64,000 nt of DNA from Gemmatimonadaceae bacterium (GCA_040882285.1 JBBEBQ010000005.1:365681-429680), one strand, 5' to 3'; positions 25,050-34,889 are shown, numbered from the stretch's first letter. Program-made: numbers and translations. Notes: generated from the letters alone by a model not told the origin.

Positions 25050-26632
25050 TGTCCGAGAGAGTTGCGCGCATCGCGGCCATAGACATCGGGTCGAACTCGA
25101 TCCGCCAGATCGTAGCCGACGTCGGCAGCGACGGCACGATCCGCGTCGTGGACGAGATGAAAGCGGCTCCGCGCCTCGGCGCGGGCACCCGCGAGACGAA
25201 GCGCATCGACGAGAGCCGGATGCGCGACGCCCTCGAGGTCGTCGGCCGCATGACCACGCTCGCCCGCCAGCTCGGCGCCGAGCGCGTCGAGGCCGTCGCG
25301 ACGAGCGCCGTGCGCGACGCGACCAACGGCCAGCTCTTTCTCGATCTTATTCGCGAGGAAAGCGGGCTCGCCGTGCGCGTGCTCGACGGCGAGGACGAGG
25401 CGCGGCTGAGCTTCCGCAGCGCGCTGGCGCACTTCGAGCTCGGCAAGGGCCGCGCGGTCGTGCTCGACATCGGGGGCGGATCGCTGGAGATCGCGCTGAG
25501 CGCCGACGGACTGCTGGATCGGCTGATTTCGCTGCCGTTGGGCGCGCTGCGTCTCACCGAGGAGTTCCTGCCGACCCGGATCAAGCGGTCCCGCGTGAAG
25601 AAGCTGCGCCGCAAGGTGCGCCGCGCGCTCGCCCGCAAGCTGCCGGTGCGCAACTGGCGCGGCGCGACGGTCATCGGGTCCGGGGGCACGTGCACCAACA
25701 TCGGCGAGATGCATCTCGCCCGCCGCGGGCTGCACATGGCGCAGACGGTACAGGGCACCAAGGTCCCTTGCGCCGAGATCGAGCGGATGCTGGACGCGCT
25801 GATCGACCTTCCCGCGGAAGAGCGCGCCCGGGTGCCGGGACTCAATCCCGCCCGGGCCGACATCATCGTCGCCGGCATCAGCGTCATCGTCGAAGTGCTG
25901 GAGCGGCTCGACTCGCCGGAGCTGACCGTCTCCAGCTACGGAATTCGCGAGGGATTGCTGCTGGAGACGGCGCGCGTGCGCCCGACCGTCGCGGATCCCG
26001 GAGAGTCCCGCGAGCGGTCGGTCCTGCAGCTGGCCGAGCGGTCGCACTACGAGGAGCTGCACTCGCAGCACGTGCGGAAGCTCGCGTTGCAAATATTCGA
26101 CCAGATCGGCGGGCGGCTCGGGTGCGAGGAGAGCGAGCGCGCGCTGCTATCCGACGCCGCGCTGCTGCACGACATCGGCTACCACATCAATTACGAAGAC
26201 CACCACAAGCATTCGTACCACCTGATCAGCCACGCCGAGCTGCTGGGGATGTCGCCGGTGGAGCAGGTGATCGTCGCCAACGTCGCGCGCTATCATCGCG
26301 GCCCGCGGCCGAAGAAGAAGCACCGCAACTATTCGGGGCTCGACAAGCAGTCGCGGCAGGTAGTGAAGCGGTTGTCCGCGATTCTCCGCGTGGCCGACGG
26401 CTTCGACCGCGGGCACTCCGCCGCCGTGGAGCGGATTGAAGCGGAGTGGACCGACGATTCGCTCGTACTCCGTGCCGTGCCGTCCACGAAAGGCGGCGAC
26501 ATGCAGCTCGAGCTGTGGGGCGCAGAGCGCAAGTGCCGCCTGCTGGAGAAGCTCTCGGGGGTTCCGGCAACCTTGGTGGCAGCGGGGACGGCCGCCGCGC
26601 GCTCGGAGCCCGCGAAGTCTACCGCCGCGTAA
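25049..26632 (+). CDS. ppx: Exopolyphosphatase / guanosine pentaphosphatase (Ppx/GppA)
   Basis: A 527-residue protein with an N-terminal ASKHA phosphatase module (AAIDIGSNSIRQIVADV, VATSAVRDATNG, LDGEDEARLSF, VVLDIGGGSLEIAL, VIGSGGTCTN) and a C-terminal HD-type domain from about residue 310 (ALLHDIGYHINYEDHHKHSYHLI). The enzyme hydrolyses terminal phosphates of polyphosphate, and some members hydrolyse pppGpp. The start shares a base with the phoU stop (TGATG). Its stop codon is directly followed, with no spacer, by the stop codon of the convergent ppk. Confidence 0.93.
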   Translation: MSERVARIAAIDIGSNSIRQIVADVGSDGTIRVVDEMKAAPRLGAGTRETKRIDESRMRDALEVVGRMTTLARQLGAERVEAVATSAVRDATNGQLFLDLIREESGLAVRVLDGEDEARLSFRSALAHFELGKGRAVVLDIGGGSLEIALSADGLLDRLISLPLGALRLTEEFLPTRIKRSRVKKLRRKVRRALARKLPVRNWRGATVIGSGGTCTNIGEMHLARRGLHMAQTVQGTKVPCAEIERMLDALIDLPAEERARVPGLNPARADIIVAGISVIVEVLERLDSPELTVSSYGIREGLLLETARVRPTVADPGESRERSVLQLAERSHYEELHSQHVRKLALQIFDQIGGRLGCEESERALLSDAALLHDIGYHINYEDHHKHSYHLISHAELLGMSPVEQVIVANVARYHRGPRPKKKHRNYSGLDKQSRQVVKRLSAILRVADGFDRGHSAAVERIEAEWTDDSLVLRAVPSTKGGDMQLELWGAERKCRLLEKLSGVPATLVAAGTAAARSEPAKSTAA

Positions 26633-28729
26633 TCACCGGCTCGCGTCCGGCTCCCCGACCATGCCCCATGAGTCGAGGAGCAGCGTTCTGTGCGTCGCGC
26701 GCTCCGGCTCGGCCCCCGGCAGCCGCTGCTCGTACGTCCCGTCGGACCGGAGCTCCCACGCCTGCCGGTTGTCCGCGAGAGACGTCTCCAGCAGCGACTT
26801 GAGCCGCGGATGCAGCCGCGGATCCTCGACCGGCACCACGCACTCCACCCGGCGGTCCAGGTTCCGCGGCATCCAGTCGGGCGAGCCGAAGTAGTACTCC
26901 GGCTCGCCCCCGTTCTCCCAGTACCAGATGCGCGAGTGCTCGAGAAAGCGGCCAACGATGCTGAGCACGCGGATGCGCTCGCTCACGCCCGGCAGCCCCG
27001 GCCGCAGGCAGCAGATCCCGCGCACGATCAAGTCGATCTCGACTCCGGCCTCCGACGCGCCGTACAGCGCCGCGATGATCTCCTCGTCCACCAGCGCGTT
27101 CATCTTCGCGATGATGCGCGCCGGCTTCCCCGCCCTCGCGAACTTCACCTCGCGGTCGATCATCTCCAGAAAGCGCGCCCGCATGTTCGCCGGCGACACC
27201 AGCAGCTTGCGGTAGATCTCCTGCCGGGAGAACCCGGTCAGCGCGTTGAACAGGTCGCTGACGTCGGCGCCGATGGACGGGCTGCAGGTGAGCAGGCCGA
27301 GGTCGGTGTAGATGCGCGCGGTCCTGGAGTTGTAGTTGCCGCTGCCGATGTGGGCGTACCGCCGGATTCCGTCGCCTTCCTTGCGCACGACGAGCGCGGT
27401 CTTGCAGTGCGTCTTGAGGCCCGGCAGCCCGTACGCGACGTGCACTCCGAAGCTCTCCAGCGTCCGCGCCCAGGTGATGTTGTTCGCCTCGTCGAAGCGC
27501 GCCTGCAGCTCGACCAGCACCGCGACCTGCTTCCCGCGCTGCGCGGCTTCCGTCAGCGCGCGCACGATCGCGGTGTCGCCCGAAGTTCTGTACAGCGTCA
27601 TCTTGATGGCGAGCACGTGCTCGTCCACCGCGGCGGCCTCGAGAAATCTCTCGACGCTCGCCGTGAAGGAATCGAACGGATGGTGCACCAGGATGTCGCG
27701 CTCACGGATCGCCGCGAACACCGAGCGCGTCGTGTCGTGCAGCTCCGCCGGAATCGCGGGCGTGTACGGCGGGTCGCGCAGCTCGGGCGCGTCCAGCGAC
27801 GCAAGGGACATGAGGTCGCCCAGCTCGAGCAGCGGACCGCTCTCCACCAGATCGTCCTCGTGCAGCAGCGCGTCGTCCGTGTCGAGGTCCTGCTGGTCGG
27901 CCAGCTCCTCGCGCAGCAGCGCGCGCAGCGCGGGCGGCGTCCCGTCCTGCAGCTCTACCCGCACGACCTCCGCGAATCTCCGCTGGAACACCTGCTCCTC
28001 GATCATCGCGAGCAGGTCCGACGTGTCGTCCGACGCGGCCAGCTCCAGGTCGGAGTAGCGCGTGACACGGAAGGCGTGCCAGCCGCGGATCTCCATCCCC
28101 GGGAAGAGCGCGCCGAGGTTGGCGCCGATCACCTGCTCAAGCGGCACGAAATGGTGCGGCCGCCCGAACGGGACCCAGCGCGGCAGGCTCTTCGGCACTT
28201 TCACGCGGGCGAAGTGCTCGCTGCCGCGCTGCGGGTCGAACACCTGCACCGCGAGCGACAGCGACAGGTTGGAGATGTACGGAAGCGGGTGCCCGGGATC
28301 GATCGCCAGCGGCGTGAGCACCGGGAACACCTGCGACTCGAAGAACTCGTCCACGACCTGCCACTCCGCCGGCTGGAGATCGTTCATCGTGACGAGCCGG
28401 ATCCCGTGCTCCGCGAGCGCGGGCAGAAGCAGATCGTGCAGGCAGGTGCGCTGCCGCGCCATCAGCTCCGCGATCCTGCGGTTGATCGCGTCGAGCAGCG
28501 CCCGCGTGGCAACTCCTTCCGCGCTCGGCTGCTCCACGCCGGCGGCGAGCTGCCGCCGAAGCCCCGCGATCCGGACCATGTAGAACTCGTCCAGGTTCGT
28601 CGAGAAGATGGCGATGAACTTGAGCCGCTCGAGCAGCGGATTGCGCTCGTCGAACGCCTCGTGCAGCACGCGGGCGTTGAAATCGAGCCAGCTGAGTTCG
28701 CGATTGAAGTAGCGGGGCCGTTCGGGCAT
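26633..28729 (-). CDS. ppk1: Polyphosphate kinase 1
   Basis: A 698-residue polyphosphate kinase, which polymerises the gamma-phosphate of ATP. It begins with the N domain (YFNRELSWLDFNARVLHEA), has the head domain with the FARVKVPKSLPR region, then two phospholipase-D-like C domains. The autophosphorylated histidine lies in RYAHIGSGNYNSRTARIYTDLGLLT, and DEANNITWARTLESFGVHVAYGL and AKMNALVDEEIIAALYGAS are other conserved blocks. Its end abuts ppx, so the polymer-making and polymer-degrading enzymes are encoded tail to tail. Confidence 0.96.
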   Translation of the reverse strand: MPERPRYFNRELSWLDFNARVLHEAFDERNPLLERLKFIAIFSTNLDEFYMVRIAGLRRQLAAGVEQPSAEGVATRALLDAINRRIAELMARQRTCLHDLLLPALAEHGIRLVTMNDLQPAEWQVVDEFFESQVFPVLTPLAIDPGHPLPYISNLSLSLAVQVFDPQRGSEHFARVKVPKSLPRWVPFGRPHHFVPLEQVIGANLGALFPGMEIRGWHAFRVTRYSDLELAASDDTSDLLAMIEEQVFQRRFAEVVRVELQDGTPPALRALLREELADQQDLDTDDALLHEDDLVESGPLLELGDLMSLASLDAPELRDPPYTPAIPAELHDTTRSVFAAIRERDILVHHPFDSFTASVERFLEAAAVDEHVLAIKMTLYRTSGDTAIVRALTEAAQRGKQVAVLVELQARFDEANNITWARTLESFGVHVAYGLPGLKTHCKTALVVRKEGDGIRRYAHIGSGNYNSRTARIYTDLGLLTCSPSIGADVSDLFNALTGFSRQEIYRKLLVSPANMRARFLEMIDREVKFARAGKPARIIAKMNALVDEEIIAALYGASEAGVEIDLIVRGICCLRPGLPGVSERIRVLSIVGRFLEHSRIWYWENGGEPEYYFGSPDWMPRNLDRRVECVVPVEDPRLHPRLKSLLETSLADNRQAWELRSDGTYEQRLPGAEPERATHRTLLLDSWGMVGEPDASR

Positions 28730-28831
28730 CTCCCAAAACTATCGCTCCCGCGGCCCCTCGCCTGGCACGTCAGCAAAATCGTTACACGGGGCTGCGGCAG
28801 TGTCCGAAACAGCCTGCCGGGGCCCGGGACC

Positions 28832-28860
28832 TTGACCAATGCTTGTACGAGTGCTTAGTT
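28832..28860 (+). promoter_or_regulatory. Candidate sigma-70 promoter for the efflux operon
   Basis: TTGACC (28832-28837) is separated by 17 bp from TTAGTT (28855-28860), and an AT-rich ATATAG follows. This AT-rich stretch stands out from the GC-rich surroundings and lies 45 bp before the chosen start of the outer-membrane factor. It is a reasonable promoter, and an ArsR-type regulator could act here, but neither is shown directly. Confidence 0.35.
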
Positions 28861-28904
28861 ATATAGTTGACTTGATGGATAACGCATCACGCGGGACATC
28901 ACCG

Positions 28905-30362
28905 ATGAACCATTCGCTCGCTCCGACAGCGCTGATCGCGGTGCTCGTCGCATACGCTCCGCCCGCCGGCGGACAACTGACTCTTGGAGACGCGCTCCGC
29001 CGCGCCGATCACGCCGCTTACGGCAATCGCATCGCTGCGGGCAACACGGAAGAGCAACGCGCGCGGGCGCTCCTTGCGGCCCGAGGGATACTGCCAAGTC
29101 TTCGGTTCGAGGTCGGCTACCTCAGCACCACGGACCCGGTTGCGGTCTTCGGGACAAAACTCCGGCAGGGAACGATCAGCCCGGATGACTTCGCGCCACA
29201 ACAGCTCGTCAACCCGGAAGCGACGGGCAACTACCAGAGCGCGATCGTCATAGAGCAGCCGATCTTCAACGCCGACGCCTGGACCGGACGGCGCGCCGCA
29301 CTGCGGGCTGCCGACGCCGACCGCGCCTCGCAGGAATGGACGCGACTGTCGCTTCGCGCCGACGTGGTGCGAGCCTTCTACGGCGCGGTCTTCGCGGCCG
29401 AGCGTACCGCTACCATGCGCGTCTCGGCCCGGACCGCCCACGCACATGTCGCCCAGGCCGAAGCGCTCGTCAGGCAGGGCATGGTAACAAAATCGGATGC
29501 CCTGCTTGCCTCCGTCCGCGCCGGTGAGATCGACGCTCAGCTCGCCGAGGCCGTGGGAGATTCGGCGATCGCCGGGCGTCGTCTCGCGCTCCTGATCGGA
29601 GATTACCACGCCGATTCGCGCGACCAGAAGGCGATCGTACCGAACGTTCTCCCGACCGCGGCGATGATTCGTGAGATCACGGCGCGCGATACGGCTTTTG
29701 CAGAGCCAGACGAGCGCGCCGACGTCATCGCCGCCGCAACCGCGCTCGACGCTGCGCGCTCCGACGTCCTTCGCGCCCGCTCCGCGTACCTGCCCCGGAT
29801 CAACGGGTTCGCACGATATGACCGGAACTCGCGCGCGCGCCCCTTCACGGGCGAAACGAACTGGACTGTCGGCGTCCTGGCATCCTGGAGTCCGTTCAGC
29901 GGCGCCGGGGAGCTGGCGGAGCACCGGGGCGCGGCCGCGCGACTCACGTCCGCCAAGGCGCGCGCGGAAGCCGCGGAAGCGAATGCCGGCCTCGACGTGG
30001 AAGCTACGCGCACAGCACTGACCGTTTCCCTCATTCGCCTCGCCATCGCCGAACGCGCTGTGATCCAGAGCGCTGAAGCGCGCCGGATCGTGAGCCGCCG
30101 GTACGCCGGGGGACTCGCGACCGTCGTCGAGCTGTTGGACGCGCAGACAGCCGAAACGCAGAGCGCTCTTTCGCTCGCCCAGGCCCGGTACGCAGCGATC
30201 TCCGCCGCGGCCGCGCGCCGCCAGGCACTGGGCCGCGATCCGGGAACGCTCGCGGCATTCGACTCCGCATCCGCCTCGGCGGATTCATCTCCTCCACGGC
30301 CGATCGCACCCGATGCCACCGCTCACGCCCGACTCCAGAAAGGACCTCTCAATGATTCGTGA
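28905..30362 (+). CDS. TolC-family outer-membrane efflux protein
   Basis: A 485-residue exported protein, counted from the ATG at 28905 because a normal signal peptide (ALIAVLVAYAPPAGG) follows it; an in-frame ATG at 28839 would put charged residues and the candidate promoter inside the protein. The mature part is two similar long helical repeats (residues about 60-240 and 260-440) of the OEP family with heptad Ala-rich helices, including QAEALVRQGMVTKSDALLA and IVSRRYAGGLATVVELLDAQ, the usual TolC turn motifs. It would form the outer-membrane duct for the adaptor and pump encoded next. It overlaps the adaptor gene by 11 nt. Confidence 0.88.
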   Translation: MNHSLAPTALIAVLVAYAPPAGGQLTLGDALRRADHAAYGNRIAAGNTEEQRARALLAARGILPSLRFEVGYLSTTDPVAVFGTKLRQGTISPDDFAPQQLVNPEATGNYQSAIVIEQPIFNADAWTGRRAALRAADADRASQEWTRLSLRADVVRAFYGAVFAAERTATMRVSARTAHAHVAQAEALVRQGMVTKSDALLASVRAGEIDAQLAEAVGDSAIAGRRLALLIGDYHADSRDQKAIVPNVLPTAAMIREITARDTAFAEPDERADVIAAATALDAARSDVLRARSAYLPRINGFARYDRNSRARPFTGETNWTVGVLASWSPFSGAGELAEHRGAAARLTSAKARAEAAEANAGLDVEATRTALTVSLIRLAIAERAVIQSAEARRIVSRRYAGGLATVVELLDAQTAETQSALSLAQARYAAISAAAARRQALGRDPGTLAAFDSASASADSSPPRPIAPDATAHARLQKGPLNDS

Positions 30363-31407
30363 ATCCAGCTTCCTCGCGTACGGCGCACTGTTTGTAGCCG
30401 GCGCGGCGGCAGCGTGTTCGCCGTCGCGCGACGACACGCCTCGCGCCACGCCCGAGCGCGTCGCCGGAAGCGTTTACACCGTGCGCGACACAACCGTCGA
30501 AGCAACGATCGAAGCAACGGGTGTGGCATCGCCCGTCCGCCAGGCGATTCTGAGCACCAAACTCATGGGAACTGTTACGGCAGTCCTCGCCAGCGAGGGA
30601 GATGCCGTCACCACCGGACGCATTCTCGTTCGCATCGACGCACGCGACCTCTCCGCGAAGTCCGCGCAGGTAGCCGCGGCGGTGTCCGACGCGGAATCGA
30701 TGTATCTGGCTGCGGAGACGCAGGCGCGCCGTATGCGTGCCCTCTACGCCGACAGCGCCGCTGCGAAGGCGCAGCTCGACGCCGCTGAAACGGGATTCGC
30801 TCGCGCTGGCGCCGGTCTTCGGGCCGCGCACGCGTCCGCCGCCGAGGTCAGCGCCATGTCCGCGTATGCCTCGGTTCGAGCCCCGTTCGGCGGCGTCGTT
30901 ACGAAGCGCTTCGTAGATCCCGGCTCGTTCGCCGCGCCGGGCGCGCCGCTCGTCGAAGTGCAGGACGCGTCCCGGTTACGCATTTCGGTCAGCGCCTCGC
31001 CGGATGCCGTACGCGGCATCCGGCGCGGCCAATTTGTCAGCGCGACTATCGAGGGCCGGCCCGTCCGCGCGACCATCGAGGGCGTCGTTCCGACGGCGGT
31101 GGGCAACCTGTACACGGTCAACGCTTTGCTGCCCAACCCAGGTGGAGTATTTCTCCCCGGCAGCGCAGCCACCATCTCGTTGCCGCAAGGGACTCGCGGT
31201 TCGATCGTCGTGCCGATTACCGCGGTGATTCATGAAGGCGATCTTACCGGTGTCACGCTGCGCACCGCCGAGGGTGACCAGTTACGCTGGATCCGCTTGG
31301 GAGCAGCAACGGGTGGCGTCGCCGAAGTGACCGCGGGATTGCGTGCGGGAGACCGCGTGATTGTGCCACCGGCGCGCGTATCCGCGACAGCTCCCGGACG
31401 AAACTGA
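30352..31407 (+). CDS. RND efflux periplasmic adaptor (membrane fusion lipoprotein)
   Basis: A 351-residue lipoprotein (lipobox AAAAC, Cys22) of the HlyD/AcrA type. A barrel-sandwich (lipoyl-like) domain is split around a helical hairpin: LSTKLMGTVTAVLASEGDAVTTGRIL before and YASVRAPFGGVVTKRFVDPGSFAAPG after, with heptad helices between. A beta-barrel domain follows (LRISVSASPDAVRGIRRGQ) and a membrane-proximal domain (VTLRTAEGDQLRWIRLGAATGGVAEVTAGLRAGDRVIV). It couples the inner-membrane pump to the TolC-like duct. No His-rich metal-binding segment is present. AAAGGA lies a few bases before the ATG. Confidence 0.9.
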   Translation: MIRESSFLAYGALFVAGAAAACSPSRDDTPRATPERVAGSVYTVRDTTVEATIEATGVASPVRQAILSTKLMGTVTAVLASEGDAVTTGRILVRIDARDLSAKSAQVAAAVSDAESMYLAAETQARRMRALYADSAAAKAQLDAAETGFARAGAGLRAAHASAAEVSAMSAYASVRAPFGGVVTKRFVDPGSFAAPGAPLVEVQDASRLRISVSASPDAVRGIRRGQFVSATIEGRPVRATIEGVVPTAVGNLYTVNALLPNPGGVFLPGSAATISLPQGTRGSIVVPITAVIHEGDLTGVTLRTAEGDQLRWIRLGAATGGVAEVTAGLRAGDRVIVPPARVSATAPGRN

Positions 31408-31410
31408 CCG

Positions 31411-34400
31411 ATGGGCATCGCCGGACGTATCGCGCAGGCATTTCTCCATTCGAAGCTCACCCCGCTCGTCGCCATAGCGTCGCTGGCGGCGGGATTGCTC
31501 GGCATCCTCGCCACGCCCCGCGAGGAAGAGCCGCAGATCTCGGTCCCGATGATCGACGTCATCGCCGCGTTGCCGGGCGCGTCTCCACGCGAGGCCGAGA
31601 ACCTCCTCGCGCGGCCGATCGAGCAGCGCATGCTCGAGATTCCCGGCGTTGATCACGTCTATACGGTGGCCGGCGAGGGGTACGCCATGGTCACCGTCCG
31701 GTTCGAAGTCGGTCAGGACCAGGAGCGCAGCGTCACCAGGGTGCAGGCGAAGCTGGCAGCCTCGATGAATGAAGCGCCGCCGGGCTCCATGCCGCCGATC
31801 GTCAAGCCGCATTCGATCGACGACGTGCCCGTTCTCGCGCTCACGCTTCATTCGCGGGACTACGATGCCAACACTCTGCGACAGATCGCCATCCATCTCG
31901 AGGATGAAATCCGGACCGTCTCCGAGGTTGCCAGCACGTTTGTCGTCGGCGGCCAGCCGCGGCAGTTCCGTGTAATGATGGACGCCGCCCGACTGGCAGC
32001 GACCGGCGTGACACCCGGCGAGATCGCTGCAGCGCTCGGCGGCGCGAACGCGCGGCTTCAGGCCGGCGAACTCGCCACCGCCAACGAGGTCTATCTGATT
32101 GACGTCGGTGCTCCCCTCTCGACCGCCGCCGAGATCGGGAGCGTCGTCGTCGGCATGCGCGGCGGAGCGCCCGTTTACCTGCGAAACGTCGCGGATGTCA
32201 CGGAAGGTTTCGGCGAAGCGGTTACCTACGTTTCGCATACCGGGCTTACCGGGCCCGCCGAACACGCGGTGACGATCGCCGTGGCCAAGCGCCCCGGCGC
32301 CAATGCGACCGAAGTAACGCACGCAGTCATGGAGCGCGTCGGTGCCGCCAAGGGACGTCTTCTTCCTCAAAACGTGGGGGTAGAGGTAACTCGGGACTAC
32401 GGCGAGACCGCGGGCGAGAAGGCGAAGGAGTTGATCCTGCACCTCATGCTGGCTACCGCATCCGTCACGTTACTCGTCTGGTTCTTTCTCGGTTGGCGCG
32501 AAGCGGTGATAGTCCTCGTCGCCGTCCCGGTGACGCTGTCGCTGACGCTGTTCGCGTACTACGTGATGGGATACACGCTCAATCGCATCACCCTGTTCGC
32601 CTTGATATTCTCGATCGGAATCCTGGTGGACGACGCCATCGTCGTCGTCGAGAACATTTACCGGCACTTCCAGAAAGGGGATCGATCGCCTGAGGCGGCC
32701 GCGATCGAGGCGGTGGACGAGGTTGGGAACCCCACGATTCTCGCGACCTTTACGGTGATCGCCGCGATCCTGCCGATGGCGTTCGTGTCGGGGCTGATGG
32801 GTCCGTACATGCGTCCGATTCCTGTTGGCGCGTCCATCGCGATGCTCGCCTCGCTGGCCGTGGCGTTCATCATCACGCCGTACCTGGCCTACCGCCTGCT
32901 CAAGGGCCACGTCGCTTCCGCCGCTCACCCGCTGCCGCGCGCCCACGAGGAGGAGGAAGGCACGCGGTTCGCGCGGTTCTATGCGCGGGTCATGACTCCG
33001 TTGATGGATCACCGCCCCCGCCGTCTCGCCTTCTATGGCGGCGTCGCGGCGCTGCTCCTCATCTCGATGGGGCTCGTGGCGGTAAAGGCCGTTCAGGTCA
33101 AGATGCTCCCGTTCGACAACAAGAGCGAGTTCCAGGTGATAATGGATCTCCCCGAGGGGACCACGCTTGAAACCACGAACGCGCTCGGCCAGGAAATCGC
33201 CGCGTACCTGCGCCATGTGCCGGAGGTGAAGAGCACGGAGCTGTATGCCGGCACGGCCGGCCCGTTCAACTTCAACGGTCTCGTCCGCCACTACTTCATG
33301 CGCGGGGGCCCCAACGTCGGAGACGTGCAGGTCAACCTGGTTTCCAAGAGCGAGCGGTCGAGACAGAGCCACGCGATCGCGGTCGCGGTCCGGCCGGGGA
33401 TCGACTCGATAGCGCGGCGTTATTCGGCGGCGGTGAAGGTCGCCGAAATTCCCCCAGGCCCGCCCGTCCTCTCTACGCTCGTGGCCGAGGTGTATGCGGC
33501 CGATGACTCGACTCGCCTGGAAGCCGCCCGGCAGGTGCTGGCTGTGTTCGAATCTACGGACGGCGTGGTGGACGTGGACTGGACTATCGAAGCTCCGCAA
33601 CAGAAGCGCGTCTTTCGCGTGGATCGGGTACAGGCGGCGGAAGCCGGGGCGAGCGTCGCGCAGATAACCGGAACGCTGTATCTCGCGCTTTCCGGTGCCC
33701 CCGCCGGCGTCGCCAGCTCGGGCACCGCCCTCGAAGGGACCGCCATCGTGCCGCGGCTGCCGATCGAGCGGCGTTCTTCGGTCGAGGCGCTGCTATCGCT
33801 GCCGATCGCCACCCTGTCCGGCCCCCAGCCGCTGGCACGCTTTGTCAACGTGATCCCCGCCACGCGCGACGGGATCCGCATCAGAAAGGATCTGCGCCCG
33901 GTGATCTACGTGACCGGTGACGTCGCCGGTGCCGTGGAGTCGCCGGTATACGCGATCCTGTCCATGAACAAAAAGCTCGATCGGATCCGCATCAACGGCG
34001 CGCGAATCGCGCGGTACAACGCCTCGCAGCCGGATCGCCTGACCGAGACGGCGATCAAATGGGATGGTGAGTGGCAGGTGACGATCGAAGTGTTCCGCGA
34101 TCTGGGGATCGCCTTCGCTATTGTGCTCGCTCTCATCTATGTGCTTGTCGTCGGCTGGTTCCGGTCGCTGACCATACCCCTGGTCATAATGGCGCCGATC
34201 CCGCTCACGCTAATCGGCATACTGCCCGGCCATGCCATGACAGGGGCGTTCTTCACGGCGACATCCATGATCGGCATGATCGCTCTCGCCGGGATCATCG
34301 TTCGAAACTCCATACTCCTGGTCGACTTCATCCAACTTGCGGAAGCCCGCGGGCGATCACTTCGCGAGGCGGTGCTCGAAGCCGGGGCTGTCCGCTTCCG

Positions 34401-34602
34401 TCCGATCGCGCTGACCGCGGCCGCCGTCGTCGTCGGTGGGCTGGTAATGGTCCTCGATCCGATCTTCGAGGGGCTGGCGGTTGCCCTCATGAGCGGTGCG
34501 ATCGTGGCCACGCTCCTCACCATGGTCGTCGTGCCACTTCTCTACTGGGAGCTCCGCCGGCGACAGGAGCCGGCATCTCCCGCAACCGGGGCCATCCCAT
34601 GA
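31411..34602 (+). CDS. RND-superfamily efflux pump, inner-membrane component
   Basis: A 1063-residue pump with twelve membrane segments and two large periplasmic loops. The proton-relay pair is in SIGILVDDAIVVVENIYRHF (two Asp in TM4), with GNPTILATFTVIAAILPMAFVSGLMGPYMRPIPVG after it. Porter-domain motifs (ENLLARPIEQRMLEIPGVDHVYT; MDLPEGTTLETTNALGQ) are visible. The TM4 motif is of the multidrug/HAE type and not the D-E heavy-metal type, although an ArsR-family gene follows the cluster. The next gene encodes a PII-like companion, as in a subgroup of RND pumps. Its stop overlaps that gene (ATGA). The substrate is unknown. Confidence 0.92.
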   Translation: MGIAGRIAQAFLHSKLTPLVAIASLAAGLLGILATPREEEPQISVPMIDVIAALPGASPREAENLLARPIEQRMLEIPGVDHVYTVAGEGYAMVTVRFEVGQDQERSVTRVQAKLAASMNEAPPGSMPPIVKPHSIDDVPVLALTLHSRDYDANTLRQIAIHLEDEIRTVSEVASTFVVGGQPRQFRVMMDAARLAATGVTPGEIAAALGGANARLQAGELATANEVYLIDVGAPLSTAAEIGSVVVGMRGGAPVYLRNVADVTEGFGEAVTYVSHTGLTGPAEHAVTIAVAKRPGANATEVTHAVMERVGAAKGRLLPQNVGVEVTRDYGETAGEKAKELILHLMLATASVTLLVWFFLGWREAVIVLVAVPVTLSLTLFAYYVMGYTLNRITLFALIFSIGILVDDAIVVVENIYRHFQKGDRSPEAAAIEAVDEVGNPTILATFTVIAAILPMAFVSGLMGPYMRPIPVGASIAMLASLAVAFIITPYLAYRLLKGHVASAAHPLPRAHEEEEGTRFARFYARVMTPLMDHRPRRLAFYGGVAALLLISMGLVAVKAVQVKMLPFDNKSEFQVIMDLPEGTTLETTNALGQEIAAYLRHVPEVKSTELYAGTAGPFNFNGLVRHYFMRGGPNVGDVQVNLVSKSERSRQSHAIAVAVRPGIDSIARRYSAAVKVAEIPPGPPVLSTLVAEVYAADDSTRLEAARQVLAVFESTDGVVDVDWTIEAPQQKRVFRVDRVQAAEAGASVAQITGTLYLALSGAPAGVASSGTALEGTAIVPRLPIERRSSVEALLSLPIATLSGPQPLARFVNVIPATRDGIRIRKDLRPVIYVTGDVAGAVESPVYAILSMNKKLDRIRINGARIARYNASQPDRLTETAIKWDGEWQVTIEVFRDLGIAFAIVLALIYVLVVGWFRSLTIPLVIMAPIPLTLIGILPGHAMTGAFFTATSMIGMIALAGIIVRNSILLVDFIQLAEARGRSLREAVLEAGAVRFRPIALTAAAVVVGGLVMVLDPIFEGLAVALMSGAIVATLLTMVVVPLLYWELRRRQEPASPATGAIP

Positions 34603-34889
34603 AGATGCTGATGCTGATATACAGCGGTATCGATCCCGACCGGATCTCGGCGCTGCTCGACGCCCACCCTGACGCCGGGTACACCGAGTTCCGGAACGCG
34701 CACGGGGTTGGCGGCAGCGGGCGACGCGAGGGCTCCCGCGCTTGGCCGGGCGCGTCCACGCTTCTTGTGAGCGTCGTGCCCGATGCGCTCTCGAACGAGC
34801 TTGCCGGGGAATTGCGCGAAGAGACTACCCGGCTTCCCCCCGGCGAGCGCCTGCATGTGGCGGTGCTCCCCGCGGAATCGTTTTTCTAA
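34599..34889 (+). CDS. PII-like transporter-associated protein (PG0541-type)
   Basis: A 96-residue protein with a ferredoxin-like beta-alpha-beta layout: MKMLMLIYSGIDPDRISALL, then AGYTEFRNAHGVGGSGRREG, then SRAWPGASTLLVSVVPDALS. The pattern GYT-x-(n)-GxGGSG-(n)-WPG is what I know from small PII-related proteins encoded next to RND pumps. It is expected to sense a small ligand or metal and adjust the pump, but this is family inference. It is translationally coupled to the pump gene by a 4-nt overlap. Confidence 0.7.
   Translation: MKMLMLIYSGIDPDRISALLDAHPDAGYTEFRNAHGVGGSGRREGSRAWPGASTLLVSVVPDALSNELAGELREETTRLPPGERLHVAVLPAESFF

Noticed and set aside
28839-28905. Earlier start of the TolC-like protein at 28839
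   Set aside because: It would overlap the candidate promoter and put 22 residues before a normal signal peptide.
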